Shown here piece after piece: positions 1 to 10,599 of a DNA stretch of 64,000 nt. Source of the stretch: Myxococcales bacterium (GTDB lineage Bacteria; Myxococcota_A; Polyangia; Haliangiales; Haliangiaceae). The first letter of the stretch is position 1. Every line of letters begins with the position of its first letter. The position numbers were made by a program, and so were the translations under genes. The DNA is taken from the NCBI GenBank assembly GCA_016707895.1, contig JADJGV010000013.1, positions 124,001 through 188,000 of the forward strand. Direction: 5' to 3'. Under the pieces are notes generated by a model, which saw only the letters and a list, made by a program, of their open reading frames with translations, was not told the DNA's origin and made no database searches.

Positions 1-362
1 ACCAGGATCGGCGGCAGCGCCACCACGCACGCCAGATCGGCGTCGCGACCCAGGTCGCGGTGGCGACCGGCGGCGCCCCAGATGATCATCGCCGCCAGCG
101 CGACCACCACCAGCGGCACCGTCGCCGCCGCGGTCAGCGTCGCGACCGCCGGCGCCACCGCGGCGCGCGGCCCGAGCTCGATCGCGATCCACGCCGCGCC
201 GACCACCGCGCGGGTGTGGGCCACGGCCACGGCGACCAGCACCGCCAGCGCCAGGTCGATGCCAGGGCGCCCCCCGAGCGCGGCCGCGTCGGCCCGGGCC
301 AGCCCGCGCCGCGGCGCGACCACCGCCTCGCCCCAGCGATCGAAGAAGCCGGGATCGCTCAC
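1..362 (-). CDS. Putative membrane protein, partial (Yip1-like?)
   Basis: This gene starts inside the window with GTG at 362-360 and runs off the left edge, so only about 120 residues are visible. The GTG overlaps the TGA stop of the preceding gene (GTGA), the same coupling as between the two genes upstream of it, so it is the third gene of the coaX operon. The translation opens VSDPGFFDRWGEAVVAPRRG and then has two long hydrophobic segments (around residues 34-60 and 68-96), so it is an integral membrane protein. The layout resembles bacterial Yip1-family membrane proteins, but that is a weak resemblance and the function is unknown. Confidence 0.6.
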   Translation of the reverse strand, partial: MSDPGFFDRWGEAVVAPRRGLARADAAALGGRPGIDLALAVLVAVAVAHTRAVVGAAWIAIELGPRAAVAPAVATLTAAATVPLVVVALAAMIIWGAAGRHRDLGRDADLACVVALPPIL

Positions 363-1491
363 TTGCCGCTGCCGCGGCTCTGCAGGAGCTTGCGCGCCTG
401 GGCCACCACCGCCGACGGGATCCCCTTGGACTGCGCGATCATCCGCACCTCGCGCTCGCGCATGTGGATGAGGAACTTGGTCGACTCGGTCAAGGGGGTC
501 TTGGGGTTGAGGATGAGCGACTTCTTCACGCCGTACAGCCGGGTCCAGTCGCGCCGGGACGCGATGAAGCGGATTACGTCGTCGCACAGCGCGTGGTTAC
601 CGGCGTACTTCGCGGCCTCGAGATCGGTCACGCCCGGCGACTTGATCGCCGCCACCGCGACCAGCTTCATCGGATCGCGGATCAGCAGCGCCCGCGCGAA
701 CGCGTTGCCCAGCGTCGCCAGGCGGATCTTGGCCGGGATCCCCAGCTTGGCGATCGGCACCTGCTTGTCGTCGACCGCCGGCGCCTGATCTTCGGCGGCG
801 GCGATCGCGACGCCCTCCTCGCCGGCGCGATCATCGGGGGCGATGACGCTGGCGTCGGCCACCGTGGCCACGCCGGCCAGCGCCTGCGCGAACGCCGCGT
901 CGTCGGCGCCGCTGGGCGCGCCGGCCGGCGCCGAGGTCACCAGCCGGGCCAGCTCGTCCCAGGCCGAGATGTTGACCCGCACGCCGGCGCGGGCCGCCAG
1001 CTCGACCGCGCGATCGACCGTCGACATGCGCGCGCTGGCGTTGCCGTACAGCGCCGCGATGATGTCGGGGCAACGCAACAGCCGCTGCTCGTTGGCGACG
1101 ATCTGGTCGACCTGCGCGGCGGTCGCGCGCTCGGCCAGCGCCACGATCGTGGCGTCGGCGACCGCCGGCGCGAGGATCAGCGCTTCGACCAGCGCCGGCG
1201 ACTTCTTGATCCGCGGCACCAGCCAGTCGAGCACCCGCGCGTCGACCGCGGCGTCGGCCAGCGCGCCCTCGACCACCTTGTCGGGCAGCCCGTCGGCGGT
1301 GGCCTGGGCGGTCGCGGCCAGCGCCGGATCGGTGGCGGCGATCTGGTACAGCACCGTCGCCAGCTCGCCTGGGCGCGGCAGCGGCAGCATGCCGCGCGCC
1401 GCCATCATGCGGCCGGGGCCGGGGGTCAGCGCCTTGGCGGCGCCCGGCGACAGGCTCGCCAGCGCCGCGGCGGGGATCGGCTCGGGCGCGC

Positions 1492-1495
<4 letters not shown>
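359..1495 (-). CDS. Conserved hypothetical protein, all-helical repeats
   Basis: A 378-residue protein begins with GTG at 1495, overlapping the coaX stop by GTGA, and ends at 359. It has no signal peptide or membrane segment. Residues about 40-200 are Ala/Leu-rich helical units with recurrent patterns such as KSPALVEALILAP and DPALAATAQATAD, suggesting a HEAT/DUF2336-like solenoid. The C-terminal part carries KSLILNPKTPLTESTKFL and a basic end. I do not recognise a function. Tight coupling to coaX and to the downstream membrane protein means they are co-transcribed. Confidence 0.75.
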
Positions 1496-2280
<785 letters not shown>

Positions 2281-2289
2281 TGCTGGCGC

Positions 2290-2295
2290 ATGGTA
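2290..2295 (-). promoter_or_regulatory. -10-like element of the coaX operon
   Basis: TACCAT within GGCTACCAT on the minus strand, nine bases before the coaX ATG. Transcription would start at or next to the start codon. No convincing -35 is seen. Confidence 0.4.
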
Positions 2296-2317
2296 GCCCC
2301 GAACCGCCGGCCCGTAG

Positions 2318-2323
2318 TAGTCT
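2318..2323 (+). promoter_or_regulatory. -10-like element of the coiled-coil lipoprotein gene
   Basis: TAGTCT lies eight bases before the ATG at 2332, with no Shine-Dalgarno between. It fits the start-proximal -10 pattern seen at other operon-leading genes in the window. Confidence 0.4.
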
Positions 2324-2331
2324 GGACGGCG

Positions 2332-3195
2332 ATGACGCGCCCTCGTCCCTTCGCCATCCTCCGCGCCGCGGTCTTCGCCATGTCCCTCGCGGCCGTCGCC
2401 GCGTGCGGCGGCGGTGACAGCGGGCCCAAGCCCCTGTCGACCCACTTCCAGCAGTCGTACATCGCGCAGCTGTCGGTCGACGAGCAAGGCGAGGTGGTCG
2501 CGGCCAACAGCGCCTGGGACGTCGCCAAGCGCGAGCAGGCCAAGGCCGAGGCCGACCTGCGCGAGGCCAAGAACACCCTCGACGTCGCCAAGAACGAGGC
2601 CAAGGCGGCCAAGCTCGACGAGGACTCGGCGCGCAAGAACTACGAGGCGGCCAAGGCCTCGGCCGATCAGAACCGCCTCAAGGACGCCGAGAAGGCGCAG
2701 CAGGCGGCCCAGCTCTCGCGCAACGCCGCCGACGAGCGGGTCAAGTACTACCAGAACTACCACGACTGGCTGAAGTCGCTCCTGCGCTACACCACCGAGA
2801 ACGCCTACTGGCGCGAGGCGCAGTACGAGCTGGCGATGGCGCGGCTGGCGCAGAAGAAGTCGATCGCCCCGCCCGGCTTCAACCACGACAACTTCGTCCA
2901 GCAGGAGTCGACGCGCAACAAGCGCGCCGGCGACGCCCGCGGCCGCGCCGACGACGCCAAGGGCAAGGCCACCGAGGCGCGCCAGAAGTGGCTGGCGATC
3001 CAGGGCGAGGCCGACAAGGTGCTGGGCAAGAAGAACGAGTTCCCGGACCCGATGGGCAACAAGGCGCCGGGCACCGATCCGTCGGCCGGCGCCGGCGGCA
3101 TGACGATCGGCGGCTCGGGCGACGGCCAGGCGCCGCCCCCGGCCGACGACCCGGCCCAGCCGACGCCGCAGCCGCAGCCCGAGGGGGGCCAGTAG
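2332..3195 (+). CDS. Coiled-coil lipoprotein
   Basis: The 287-residue protein has a lipoprotein signal peptide ending in LAAVAAC (Cys25), so it should be lipid-anchored in the cell envelope. Residues about 55-125 are a long Ala/Lys/Glu heptad-rich coiled coil (repeats of the type AKAEADLREAKN). A second helical block follows around 140-235, and the C-terminus is a Gly/Pro/Gln-rich linker. The composition resembles periplasmic or outer-membrane stalk proteins. No enzymatic domain is visible. It is transcribed divergently from coaX, and the HD-GYP regulator starts 11 bases downstream, so the two may share a transcript. Confidence 0.8.
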   Translation: MTRPRPFAILRAAVFAMSLAAVAACGGGDSGPKPLSTHFQQSYIAQLSVDEQGEVVAANSAWDVAKREQAKAEADLREAKNTLDVAKNEAKAAKLDEDSARKNYEAAKASADQNRLKDAEKAQQAAQLSRNAADERVKYYQNYHDWLKSLLRYTTENAYWREAQYELAMARLAQKKSIAPPGFNHDNFVQQESTRNKRAGDARGRADDAKGKATEARQKWLAIQGEADKVLGKKNEFPDPMGNKAPGTDPSAGAGGMTIGGSGDGQAPPPADDPAQPTPQPQPEGGQ

Positions 3196-3205
3196 GCCGG
3201 TCCGC

Positions 3206-4771
3206 GTGGACGCGTCGGCCCCCAGCTCCGGCCCACCGGCCGCCGCGCGGATCCTCGTCGTCGACGACGAGAAGGTGATCCGCGAGATCCTCGCCGAGTT
3301 CCTCCAGCTCGAGGGCTACCAGGTCGCGACCTGTGAGGACGGGCAGAAGGCGCTCGACGAGCTCCGGCTGCGCCCGTACGACCTGGTCATCTCGGATCTC
3401 AAGATGCCGCGGCTGTCGGGGCTGCAGCTGCTGGAGAAGATCGCCGAGGAGGGGCTCAACGTCCTGACCGTGATCATGACCGGCTTCGGCACGGTCGAGA
3501 CCGCGATCGAGGCGATGAAGCGGGGCGCCTACGACTACGTCCTCAAGCCGTTCAAGGTCGAGGAGGTCATCCACGTCGTCCAGCGCGGCCTGTACCGGCA
3601 GCAGCTGCAGGCCGAGAACATCCGGCTGCGCGAGGCGCTGACGATCTATCAGGTGAGCGAGGCGCTCGCGACGTCGCTCGATCTCGACCACATCCTCGAC
3701 ACGATCCTCAAGGCCGCGGTCAAGGAGACCGGCGCCGACGTCGCCACGCTGCACCTGCGCGACGGCAAGTCGGGGCAGTACGAGGAGCGCCTGAAGATGG
3801 TCGGCGACGCCAGCGCGGTGCAGCGCGCGCCGACGCCGTCGTTCGACCTGCTCACCGAGCGCTTCGATCGCGGCCAGACCGTGGTGTCGCACGGCGAGAG
3901 CGCGACCCGGTTCTTCGCCGGCGCGCTGGGCGGCGCCGACGGCAAGGAGCTGGTGTCGTTCCTGTCGGTGCCGGTGCAGATCGGCGCCTACGTCCAGGGC
4001 GTGGTCAACGTCTACAGCTTCACCCGCGGCAAGAAGTTCGACGAGGGCCACCGCAAGATGCTGACGGTGCTGTCGTCGCGGGCCGCCACCGCGATCGACA
4101 ACGCCCGGCTGTACGAGGACCTCCGGCTGCGCAACACCGAGCTGCGCGCGGCCAACCAGAGCCTCGAGGACACGTTCCGCTCGACGGTGGCCGGCTTCGC
4201 CCAGGCGCTCGAGGAGACCGACCTCTACACCCGCGGCCACTCCGAGCGGGTCGCCACCTACGCCGAGCTCCTGGCCCGCGGCCTGACGCTGGGCGACGAC
4301 GAGGTCGATCGCATCGTCCAGGCCGGCGTCATGCACGACATCGGCAAGCTGGGCGTGCGCTACGACATGCTCAACAAGCCGGGCAAGCTCACGGCCGAGG
4401 AGGTGCGGGTGTTCCGCCAGCACCCCGAGAAGGGCAAGCGCATCCTCGAGCCCGTGCCGTGCCTGCACGGGCTGATCGACGGCTGCTGGTGCCACCACGA
4501 GTGGTGGGACGGCGGCGGCTACCCGCGCGGCCTGTCGGGCCACAACATCCCGCTGGTCGGCCGGATCGTCGCGATCGCCGACGCGTACGACGCGATGACC
4601 TCGGACCGCGCGTACCGCCGCGCCCTGCCCCACGAGGTCGCGATCGGCGAGATCGATCGCTGCGCCGGCACCCAGTTCGATCCCGAGCTGGCGGCGCTGT
4701 TCATGCGGCGGCTCGAGGACGAGCGCACCGAGGCCGCCAAGCGCGGCGACCTCGGCATCTGGCCGCGGTGA
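3206..4771 (+). CDS. Response regulator with GAF and HD-GYP domains
   Basis: The 521-residue protein starts with GTG at 3206. An N-terminal receiver (about residues 15-130) has the acidic pair DD at 20-21, phosphoacceptor Asp64 in VISDLKMP and Lys114 in YVLKPF. A GAF domain covers about 150-305. The C-terminal HD-GYP domain includes GHSERVA, the metal-binding HD in MHDIGKLG, HHEWWDGGGYPRGL and DAYDAMTSDRAYR. HD-GYP proteins hydrolyse cyclic di-GMP. The usual GYP triad is present, so activity is expected. No cognate kinase is adjacent. An identical architecture is common in Myxococcota. Confidence 0.92.
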   Translation: MDASAPSSGPPAAARILVVDDEKVIREILAEFLQLEGYQVATCEDGQKALDELRLRPYDLVISDLKMPRLSGLQLLEKIAEEGLNVLTVIMTGFGTVETAIEAMKRGAYDYVLKPFKVEEVIHVVQRGLYRQQLQAENIRLREALTIYQVSEALATSLDLDHILDTILKAAVKETGADVATLHLRDGKSGQYEERLKMVGDASAVQRAPTPSFDLLTERFDRGQTVVSHGESATRFFAGALGGADGKELVSFLSVPVQIGAYVQGVVNVYSFTRGKKFDEGHRKMLTVLSSRAATAIDNARLYEDLRLRNTELRAANQSLEDTFRSTVAGFAQALEETDLYTRGHSERVATYAELLARGLTLGDDEVDRIVQAGVMHDIGKLGVRYDMLNKPGKLTAEEVRVFRQHPEKGKRILEPVPCLHGLIDGCWCHHEWWDGGGYPRGLSGHNIPLVGRIVAIADAYDAMTSDRAYRRALPHEVAIGEIDRCAGTQFDPELAALFMRRLEDERTEAAKRGDLGIWPR

Positions 4772-4833
4772 ATGCCGGGCGCTCGGCGCGGACGGATCAT
4801 TCGTCACATCTCCACGACGCCCCGGCCCGCCCT

Positions 4834-4889
4834 CGGGACAGTGCCGCTCACGGGACAGTGCCGCTCGCGGGACAGTGCCGCTCACGGGA
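4834..4889 (+). repeat. Three tandem 17-bp repeats plus a partial fourth
   Basis: The unit CGGGACAGTGCCGCTCA occurs at 4834-4850, 4851-4867 (last base G) and 4868-4884, followed by the first six bases of a fourth unit. It occupies the 202-bp gap between the HD-GYP gene and the small membrane protein gene, and I see no gene in that gap. It could be an operator array or part of a dispersed repeat family. Confidence 0.85.
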
Positions 4890-4973
4890 CTCGCCCGAAA
4901 CGCCCCCGCCGCCTGCGACGATGCGCCGCACGCGGGGCGCGAATCACCGGGCGGCGGCGCGGCTCCTGGGGGC

Positions 4974-5186
4974 ATGTCGATCCTGCCTCGCAACGAACAC
5001 TCCATCGAGCGCGTGATCCGCGTCGTGCTCGGCCTCGCCCTCTTGCTGCTGGTCGTCGTCGGGCCCAAGACGCCGTGGGGGCTGCTCGGCCTGGTGCCGC
5101 TGCTCACCGGTCTCATCGGCAGCTGCCCGGCGTACACTCTGTTCGGGATCTCGACGTGCCCGACCAAGCCGACGACCGCGAGCTGA
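4974..5186 (+). CDS. Small DUF2892-like membrane protein
   Basis: This 70-residue protein has the features of the YgaP-type transmembrane domain (DUF2892): an N-terminal NEHSIERVIRVVLG segment, two hydrophobic stretches and a GSCPAYTLFGISTC motif with two cysteines. In other bacteria this domain is attached to rhodanese proteins; here it stands alone. The ATG at 4974 fits the family start. Its end overlaps the start of the ECF sigma factor by up to 31 bases, which implies co-transcription and perhaps coupling. Confidence 0.85.
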   Translation: MSILPRNEHSIERVIRVVLGLALLLLVVVGPKTPWGLLGLVPLLTGLIGSCPAYTLFGISTCPTKPTTAS

Positions 5187-5728
5187 TGATCCGCGCCGCC
5201 GCCGGGGACCGCCCGGCGTTCGCCGCGCTCGTCGACCGCTACGGCGGCCGGGTGTTCCACCTGGCGCGGGCGCTGGTGCGCGACGACGCCACCGCCGAGG
5301 ACGTCCTCCAGGACACCTTCCTCGCCGCGTGGCGCACCGCGGCCAGCTACCGCGGCGACGGCGCGGTCGCGAGCTGGCTGTACGCGATCGCCCGCCACGC
5401 CGCGCACCGCCGGGCCCGCCGCGCCGATCAGATCGCCACCGACGACCGCAGCCTCGAGGCGCTGGGCGCCGCCGCCGGCTGGGGCCAGCCCGACGTGCTC
5501 GACGTCGTCGCCCGCGGCGAGGATCGGGCGCAGCTCGAGGCGGCGATGGCGGCGTTGCCCGACGACGATCGCCTCGCGCTGTGGCTGCACCACGTGCTCG
5601 ATCAGACGTTCGATGACACCGCGCGCGTGCTGGGCTGCTCGGTGGCGGCGGTCAAGAGCCGCCTGCACCGCGCGCGGCTCGCGCTGGCGGCGTCGCTGCG
5701 CCAGGGAGGTGACCATGTCGCTCGATGA
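5156..5728 (+). CDS. ECF-type RNA polymerase sigma factor
   Basis: The 190-residue protein has sigma region 2 (AGDRPAFAALVDRYGG, EDVLQDTFLAAWR, SWLYAIARHAAHRRAR) and region 4 (ALPDDDRLALWLHHVL, ARVLGCSVAAVKSRLHRAR). GTG at 5156 keeps the family-typical opening DDRELMIRAAAGD. An ATG at 5186 overlapping the upstream stop (TGATG) is an alternative that would lose ten residues. The next gene encodes a zinc-finger anti-sigma factor and overlaps it by 14 bases, the standard arrangement for an ECF pair. The inducing signal is not evident. Confidence 0.93.
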   Translation: MPDQADDRELMIRAAAGDRPAFAALVDRYGGRVFHLARALVRDDATAEDVLQDTFLAAWRTAASYRGDGAVASWLYAIARHAAHRRARRADQIATDDRSLEALGAAAGWGQPDVLDVVARGEDRAQLEAAMAALPDDDRLALWLHHVLDQTFDDTARVLGCSVAAVKSRLHRARLALAASLRQGGDHVAR

Positions 5729-5969
5729 TCGCGTCGCCGGCATCAGCTGCCGCGAGGTGCTGGCCCAGCTCGGCGACTACCAGGACGGCGGGCTGGCCGC
5801 CAACGCCCGCGCCGCCCTCGAGGCCCACGTCGGCGCCTGCGCCAATTGCGCCGCGTTCGGCGGCGCCTACGGCGGGCTGGTCGCGCGGCTGCGCGAGCGC
5901 CTGACGCCGCGCGACCTCGACGCCGAGCGCGCGGCCCGGCTGGCGGCGCGGCTGGCCCAGGACGAGTGA
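5715..5969 (+). CDS. Zinc-finger (zf-HC2) anti-sigma factor
   Basis: An 84-residue protein starts at the ATG at 5715, preceded by the strong Shine-Dalgarno GGGAGGT. It has the zf-HC2 signature: CREVLAQLGDYQDG followed by HVGACANC, giving the Cys, His-x3-Cys-x2-Cys set that binds zinc in ZAS-type anti-sigma factors. No transmembrane segment follows, so it is a soluble anti-sigma factor that would sense a cytoplasmic cue, possibly redox through the zinc thiolates (inference). It overlaps the sigma gene by 14 bases. Confidence 0.9.
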   Translation: MSLDDRVAGISCREVLAQLGDYQDGGLAANARAALEAHVGACANCAAFGGAYGGLVARLRERLTPRDLDAERAARLAARLAQDE

Positions 5970-6074
5970 GCGGCGCAAGCGCTGCCGCCAACACCCCCGT
6001 CGGCGCAAGGCCTGCGCGCGCACCCCGCAAATCCCCGCAGATCGCCGGCATCGCGCGTGCAGTCAGGTTCAGGC

Positions 6075-6479
6075 ATGAAGGCGATCCCACCGGTCCAGCG
6101 CTACATGACCCCCGCGCCGCACACGGTCGGCAACGACCAGCCGCTGAGCAAGGCGCACGAGATCATGCGTGAGCACGGCATCCGCCACCTGCCGGTGATG
6201 CACGGCAACCGCCTGGTCGGCGTGGTCTCGGATCGCGACGTCGCCATCATCACCGCGCTCGATGACGTCAACCCGACCCTGATCACCGTCGAGGACGCGA
6301 TGACCTCCGACGTGCTCACGGTGGGCCCCGACACGCCGCTCGACGAGGTCGCGTCGCTGATGGCCGAGCGCAAGGCCGGCTCGGTCGTGATCGAGCAGAA
6401 CCACAAGGTGGTCGGCATCTTCACCACCGTCGACGGCATGACCGCGCTGGCCGACCTGCTGCACACCCGCCTGCGGTGA
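6075..6479 (+). CDS. Tandem CBS-domain protein
   Basis: The 134-residue protein consists of two CBS motifs and nothing else. The first has VQRYMTPAPHTV with HGIRHLPVMHGNRLVGVVSDRDV; the second has VEDAMTSDVLTVGPDTPLDEVASLM with KAGSVVIEQNHKVVGIFTTVDG. Such Bateman modules bind adenosine nucleotides. ATG 6075 is preferred over an in-frame GTG at 6057 because the domain begins right after it. It stands alone and converges on the EF-G gene. The partner it regulates is not evident. Confidence 0.9.
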   Translation: MKAIPPVQRYMTPAPHTVGNDQPLSKAHEIMREHGIRHLPVMHGNRLVGVVSDRDVAIITALDDVNPTLITVEDAMTSDVLTVGPDTPLDEVASLMAERKAGSVVIEQNHKVVGIFTTVDGMTALADLLHTRLR

Positions 6480-6513
6480 GTTCCAGGAGGTGCGTCGCCG
6501 CACCCCTGCGTCG

Positions 6514-8544
<2,031 letters not shown>

Positions 8545-8553
8545 GGCGCGCGC

Positions 8554-8559
8554 TCTATA
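8554..8559 (-). promoter_or_regulatory. -10-like element of the EF-G gene
   Basis: TATAGA within GCTATAGAG on the minus strand, nine bases before the EF-G ATG at 8544. There is no Shine-Dalgarno in the nine-base gap. Confidence 0.45.
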
Positions 8560-8619
8560 GCATGGGCGAACCGGCCCCGTCCGCGGTCGTAACCTGGCGC
8601 CACGGCGAGCGATCTGCGG

Positions 8620-8625
8620 TAGGAT
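8620..8625 (+). promoter_or_regulatory. -10-like element of the TPR protein gene
   Basis: TAGGAT, eight bases before the ATG at 8634. A predicted start point seven bases downstream would leave almost no leader. Confidence 0.4.
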
Positions 8626-8633
8626 CCGAGGCG

Positions 8634-9494
8634 ATGAAGATGCGCATCCTGGCGGGGGCTGCGCTCGCGGTGGCCGCCACCGCGGGCCTGGCCTGGGCTC
8701 AACCTGACTACAAGGCCGCCGCCGAACACTACAAGGCGGCCGAGGCGGCGATGGCCAGCGGCGACTACGGCGCCGCGGCCCTCGAGTACGGCGTCGCCTA
8801 CGACATCACCCGCGACCCGATCCTGTTCTACAAGATCGGCCAGGCCAACGACAAGGCGGGCAAGTGCCCGGTGGCGTTGACCTACTACAACCGCTACCTC
8901 AAGGAGGGCACCCCCTCCGACGAGTACAAGCGGCTGACCCAGGAGCGCATCGCGGTGTGCTCGGGCGGCGCCACGCCGCCGCCCGATGGCCCGCCCCCCG
9001 ATGGCCCGCCGCCCGACGGCACCCCGCCGCCCGACGGCACCCCGCCCGACGGCACCCCGCCCGATGGCGGGCTCCCGCCCGACGGCGGCGCGACGCCCGG
9101 CGGGCCGACGTTCATCGATCAGCCGACCTCGTGGAAGCGCACCGGCGCCTGGGTCGCGACCGGCCTGACCGTCGGCCTGGCGGCCGCCGGCGTGGTGCTC
9201 GCGATGTCGGCCGAGGGCAGCGAGGAGGATCTGCAGTCGCTGATCGACTTCCGCAACGGCGGCCGCCCGGTCCGCTACGAGGAGGTGCGCGCGCAGTACG
9301 AGAGCCTCGACGCCGACGGCCAGCGCTTCGACACGCTGGCGACCGCCGCGTTCATCGGCGCCGGCGTGACCGCGGTGGTGGCGACCACGCTGTTCGTGAT
9401 GGATCGCGGCGGCGGCAAGGCGCCGTCGACGACGACGCTGGCCCCGACCGTCAACCGCCACGGCGGCGGCCTCGCCGTGGGCTGGGAGTTCTGA
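8634..9494 (+). CDS. Secreted TPR protein with proline-rich repeat
   Basis: The 286-residue protein has a signal peptide (MKMRILAGAALAV to LAWA|Q, cleavage near residue 22). A TPR-like region around residues 24-100 carries YKAAEAAMASGDYGAAALEY and ILFYKIGQANDKAGKCPVAL. A low-complexity segment of repeated PPDG units follows (about 115-150), then two hydrophobic segments around 170-190 and 240-260. The start at 8634 was chosen for the signal peptide. This layout is frequent among envelope proteins of Myxococcota. It precedes a lipoprotein gene by one base, probably as an operon. Its specific role is unknown. Confidence 0.82.
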   Translation: MKMRILAGAALAVAATAGLAWAQPDYKAAAEHYKAAEAAMASGDYGAAALEYGVAYDITRDPILFYKIGQANDKAGKCPVALTYYNRYLKEGTPSDEYKRLTQERIAVCSGGATPPPDGPPPDGPPPDGTPPPDGTPPDGTPPDGGLPPDGGATPGGPTFIDQPTSWKRTGAWVATGLTVGLAAAGVVLAMSAEGSEEDLQSLIDFRNGGRPVRYEEVRAQYESLDADGQRFDTLATAAFIGAGVTAVVATTLFVMDRGGGKAPSTTTLAPTVNRHGGGLAVGWEF

Positions 9495-9495
9495 G

Positions 9496-10545
9496 ATGAC
9501 GACTCGATCGATCCTGCTGGCCCTGGCCGCGCTCGTGACCGCCACCGGCTGCTACGACGCCCCACGCCCCAACTGCGCGTTCCTGTGCACCGGCAACACC
9601 GCGTGCCCCGACGGCTACACCTGCGCGGCCGACGGCTGGTGCAAGCGCGACGACGTCGCGCCGACCTTCGCCTGCGAGACGGTCACCGTCGACGCCGCGG
9701 TCGCCGACGCGCCGGTGGCCGACGCGCCCATCGACGGCCCCGACGTCGACGCCCCCGATCTCGACGCCGCGACCGACGCGCCGACCGACGCGCCGACCGA
9801 CGCGCCGACCGACGCGGCCGACGCGATGCTGACGATCATCACCGCCAACCCGGTGGCGTTCGGCAACGTCGTCGACACCACCACCGCGACCCTGCCGGTG
9901 ATGGTGCGCAACAGCGGCGGCACCGCGACCTCGGCGTTGACCGTCACCATGACCGGCGCCGGCTTCACCCGGGTCGCCGACGCCACCGACACCTGCACGG
10001 GCGCGACCCTGGCGGCGATGGCGACCTGCTCGTTCCACGTGCGGTTCGCCCCCGACGCGGTGGCGGCGTTCACCGGCGTCGCCGGCGTGAGCGCGACCAC
10101 CGGCGGCGCCGCGTCGATCAACCTCACCGGCGCCGGCACCTCGGCGCTGACCGCGCCCAGCCCGCTGGCGTTCGGCGGCATCACCGTGAACGGGATGAGC
10201 GACCTGCCGGTGACCTTCACCAACGGCGGCGGGGCGACGACCGGCGCGCTGACGACCGCGCGCAGCGGCGACGCGCAGTTCAGCATCCAGGCCGACACCT
10301 GCAACGCCGCCACCGTCGCGCCCGCCGGCACGTGCACGGTCACGGTCCGGTTCGCGCCGATCGCGACCGGCGCGGTCACGGGCACGCTGACCGTCACCGG
10401 CGATCCCGGCGGCCCGGTCGCGGTGCAGCTGACCGGCACGGGCCAGGGCCCAGGCCCCGGTGAAAGTGGGCCGCCTTCCCGGTGGCGGCGTTGCCGACTC
10501 GGCCTCAGGTCACCGGCAGGACCCTCTGGGCCCCCCGGGCCCTAA
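9496..10545 (+). CDS. Lipoprotein with choice-of-anchor D/ASH-like domains
   Basis: The 349-residue lipoprotein has a signal ending TATGC (Cys19). A Cys-rich knot follows (residues about 19-61), then an Asp/Ala/Pro linker containing a perfect DAPT repeat. Two beta-sandwich repeats of the choice-of-anchor D/ASH type follow, each with a CTGAT/CNAAT and CSFHVRFAP/CTVTVRFAP core. The last 27 or so residues after LTGTGQ are Arg/Pro/Gly-rich and unlike the domain, so a lost stop or frameshift near 10450-10465 is possible. It begins one base after the preceding TPR gene. Role: surface protein, otherwise unknown. Confidence 0.82.
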   Translation: MTTRSILLALAALVTATGCYDAPRPNCAFLCTGNTACPDGYTCAADGWCKRDDVAPTFACETVTVDAAVADAPVADAPIDGPDVDAPDLDAATDAPTDAPTDAPTDAADAMLTIITANPVAFGNVVDTTTATLPVMVRNSGGTATSALTVTMTGAGFTRVADATDTCTGATLAAMATCSFHVRFAPDAVAAFTGVAGVSATTGGAASINLTGAGTSALTAPSPLAFGGITVNGMSDLPVTFTNGGGATTGALTTARSGDAQFSIQADTCNAATVAPAGTCTVTVRFAPIATGAVTGTLTVTGDPGGPVAVQLTGTGQGPGPGESGPPSRWRRCRLGLRSPAGPSGPPGP

Positions 10546-10561
10546 CCGCCCGTTCGGGCGG
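10546..10561 (+). terminator. GC hairpin after the lipoprotein gene
   Basis: CCGCCCG and CGGGCGG form a perfect 7-bp stem right after the stop codon at 10545. No T-run follows, so it is at best a weak or Rho-assisted terminator. Confidence 0.3.
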
Positions 10562-10585
10562 CTGGTGGGCCGCCCCCGTCGGTGC

Positions 10586-10591
10586 TATAGG
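10586..10591 (+). promoter_or_regulatory. -10-like element of the HEAT-repeat gene
   Basis: TATAGG within GCTATAGG, eight bases before the ATG at 10600, with no Shine-Dalgarno between. Confidence 0.45.
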
Positions 10592-10599
10592 AAGCCGCC

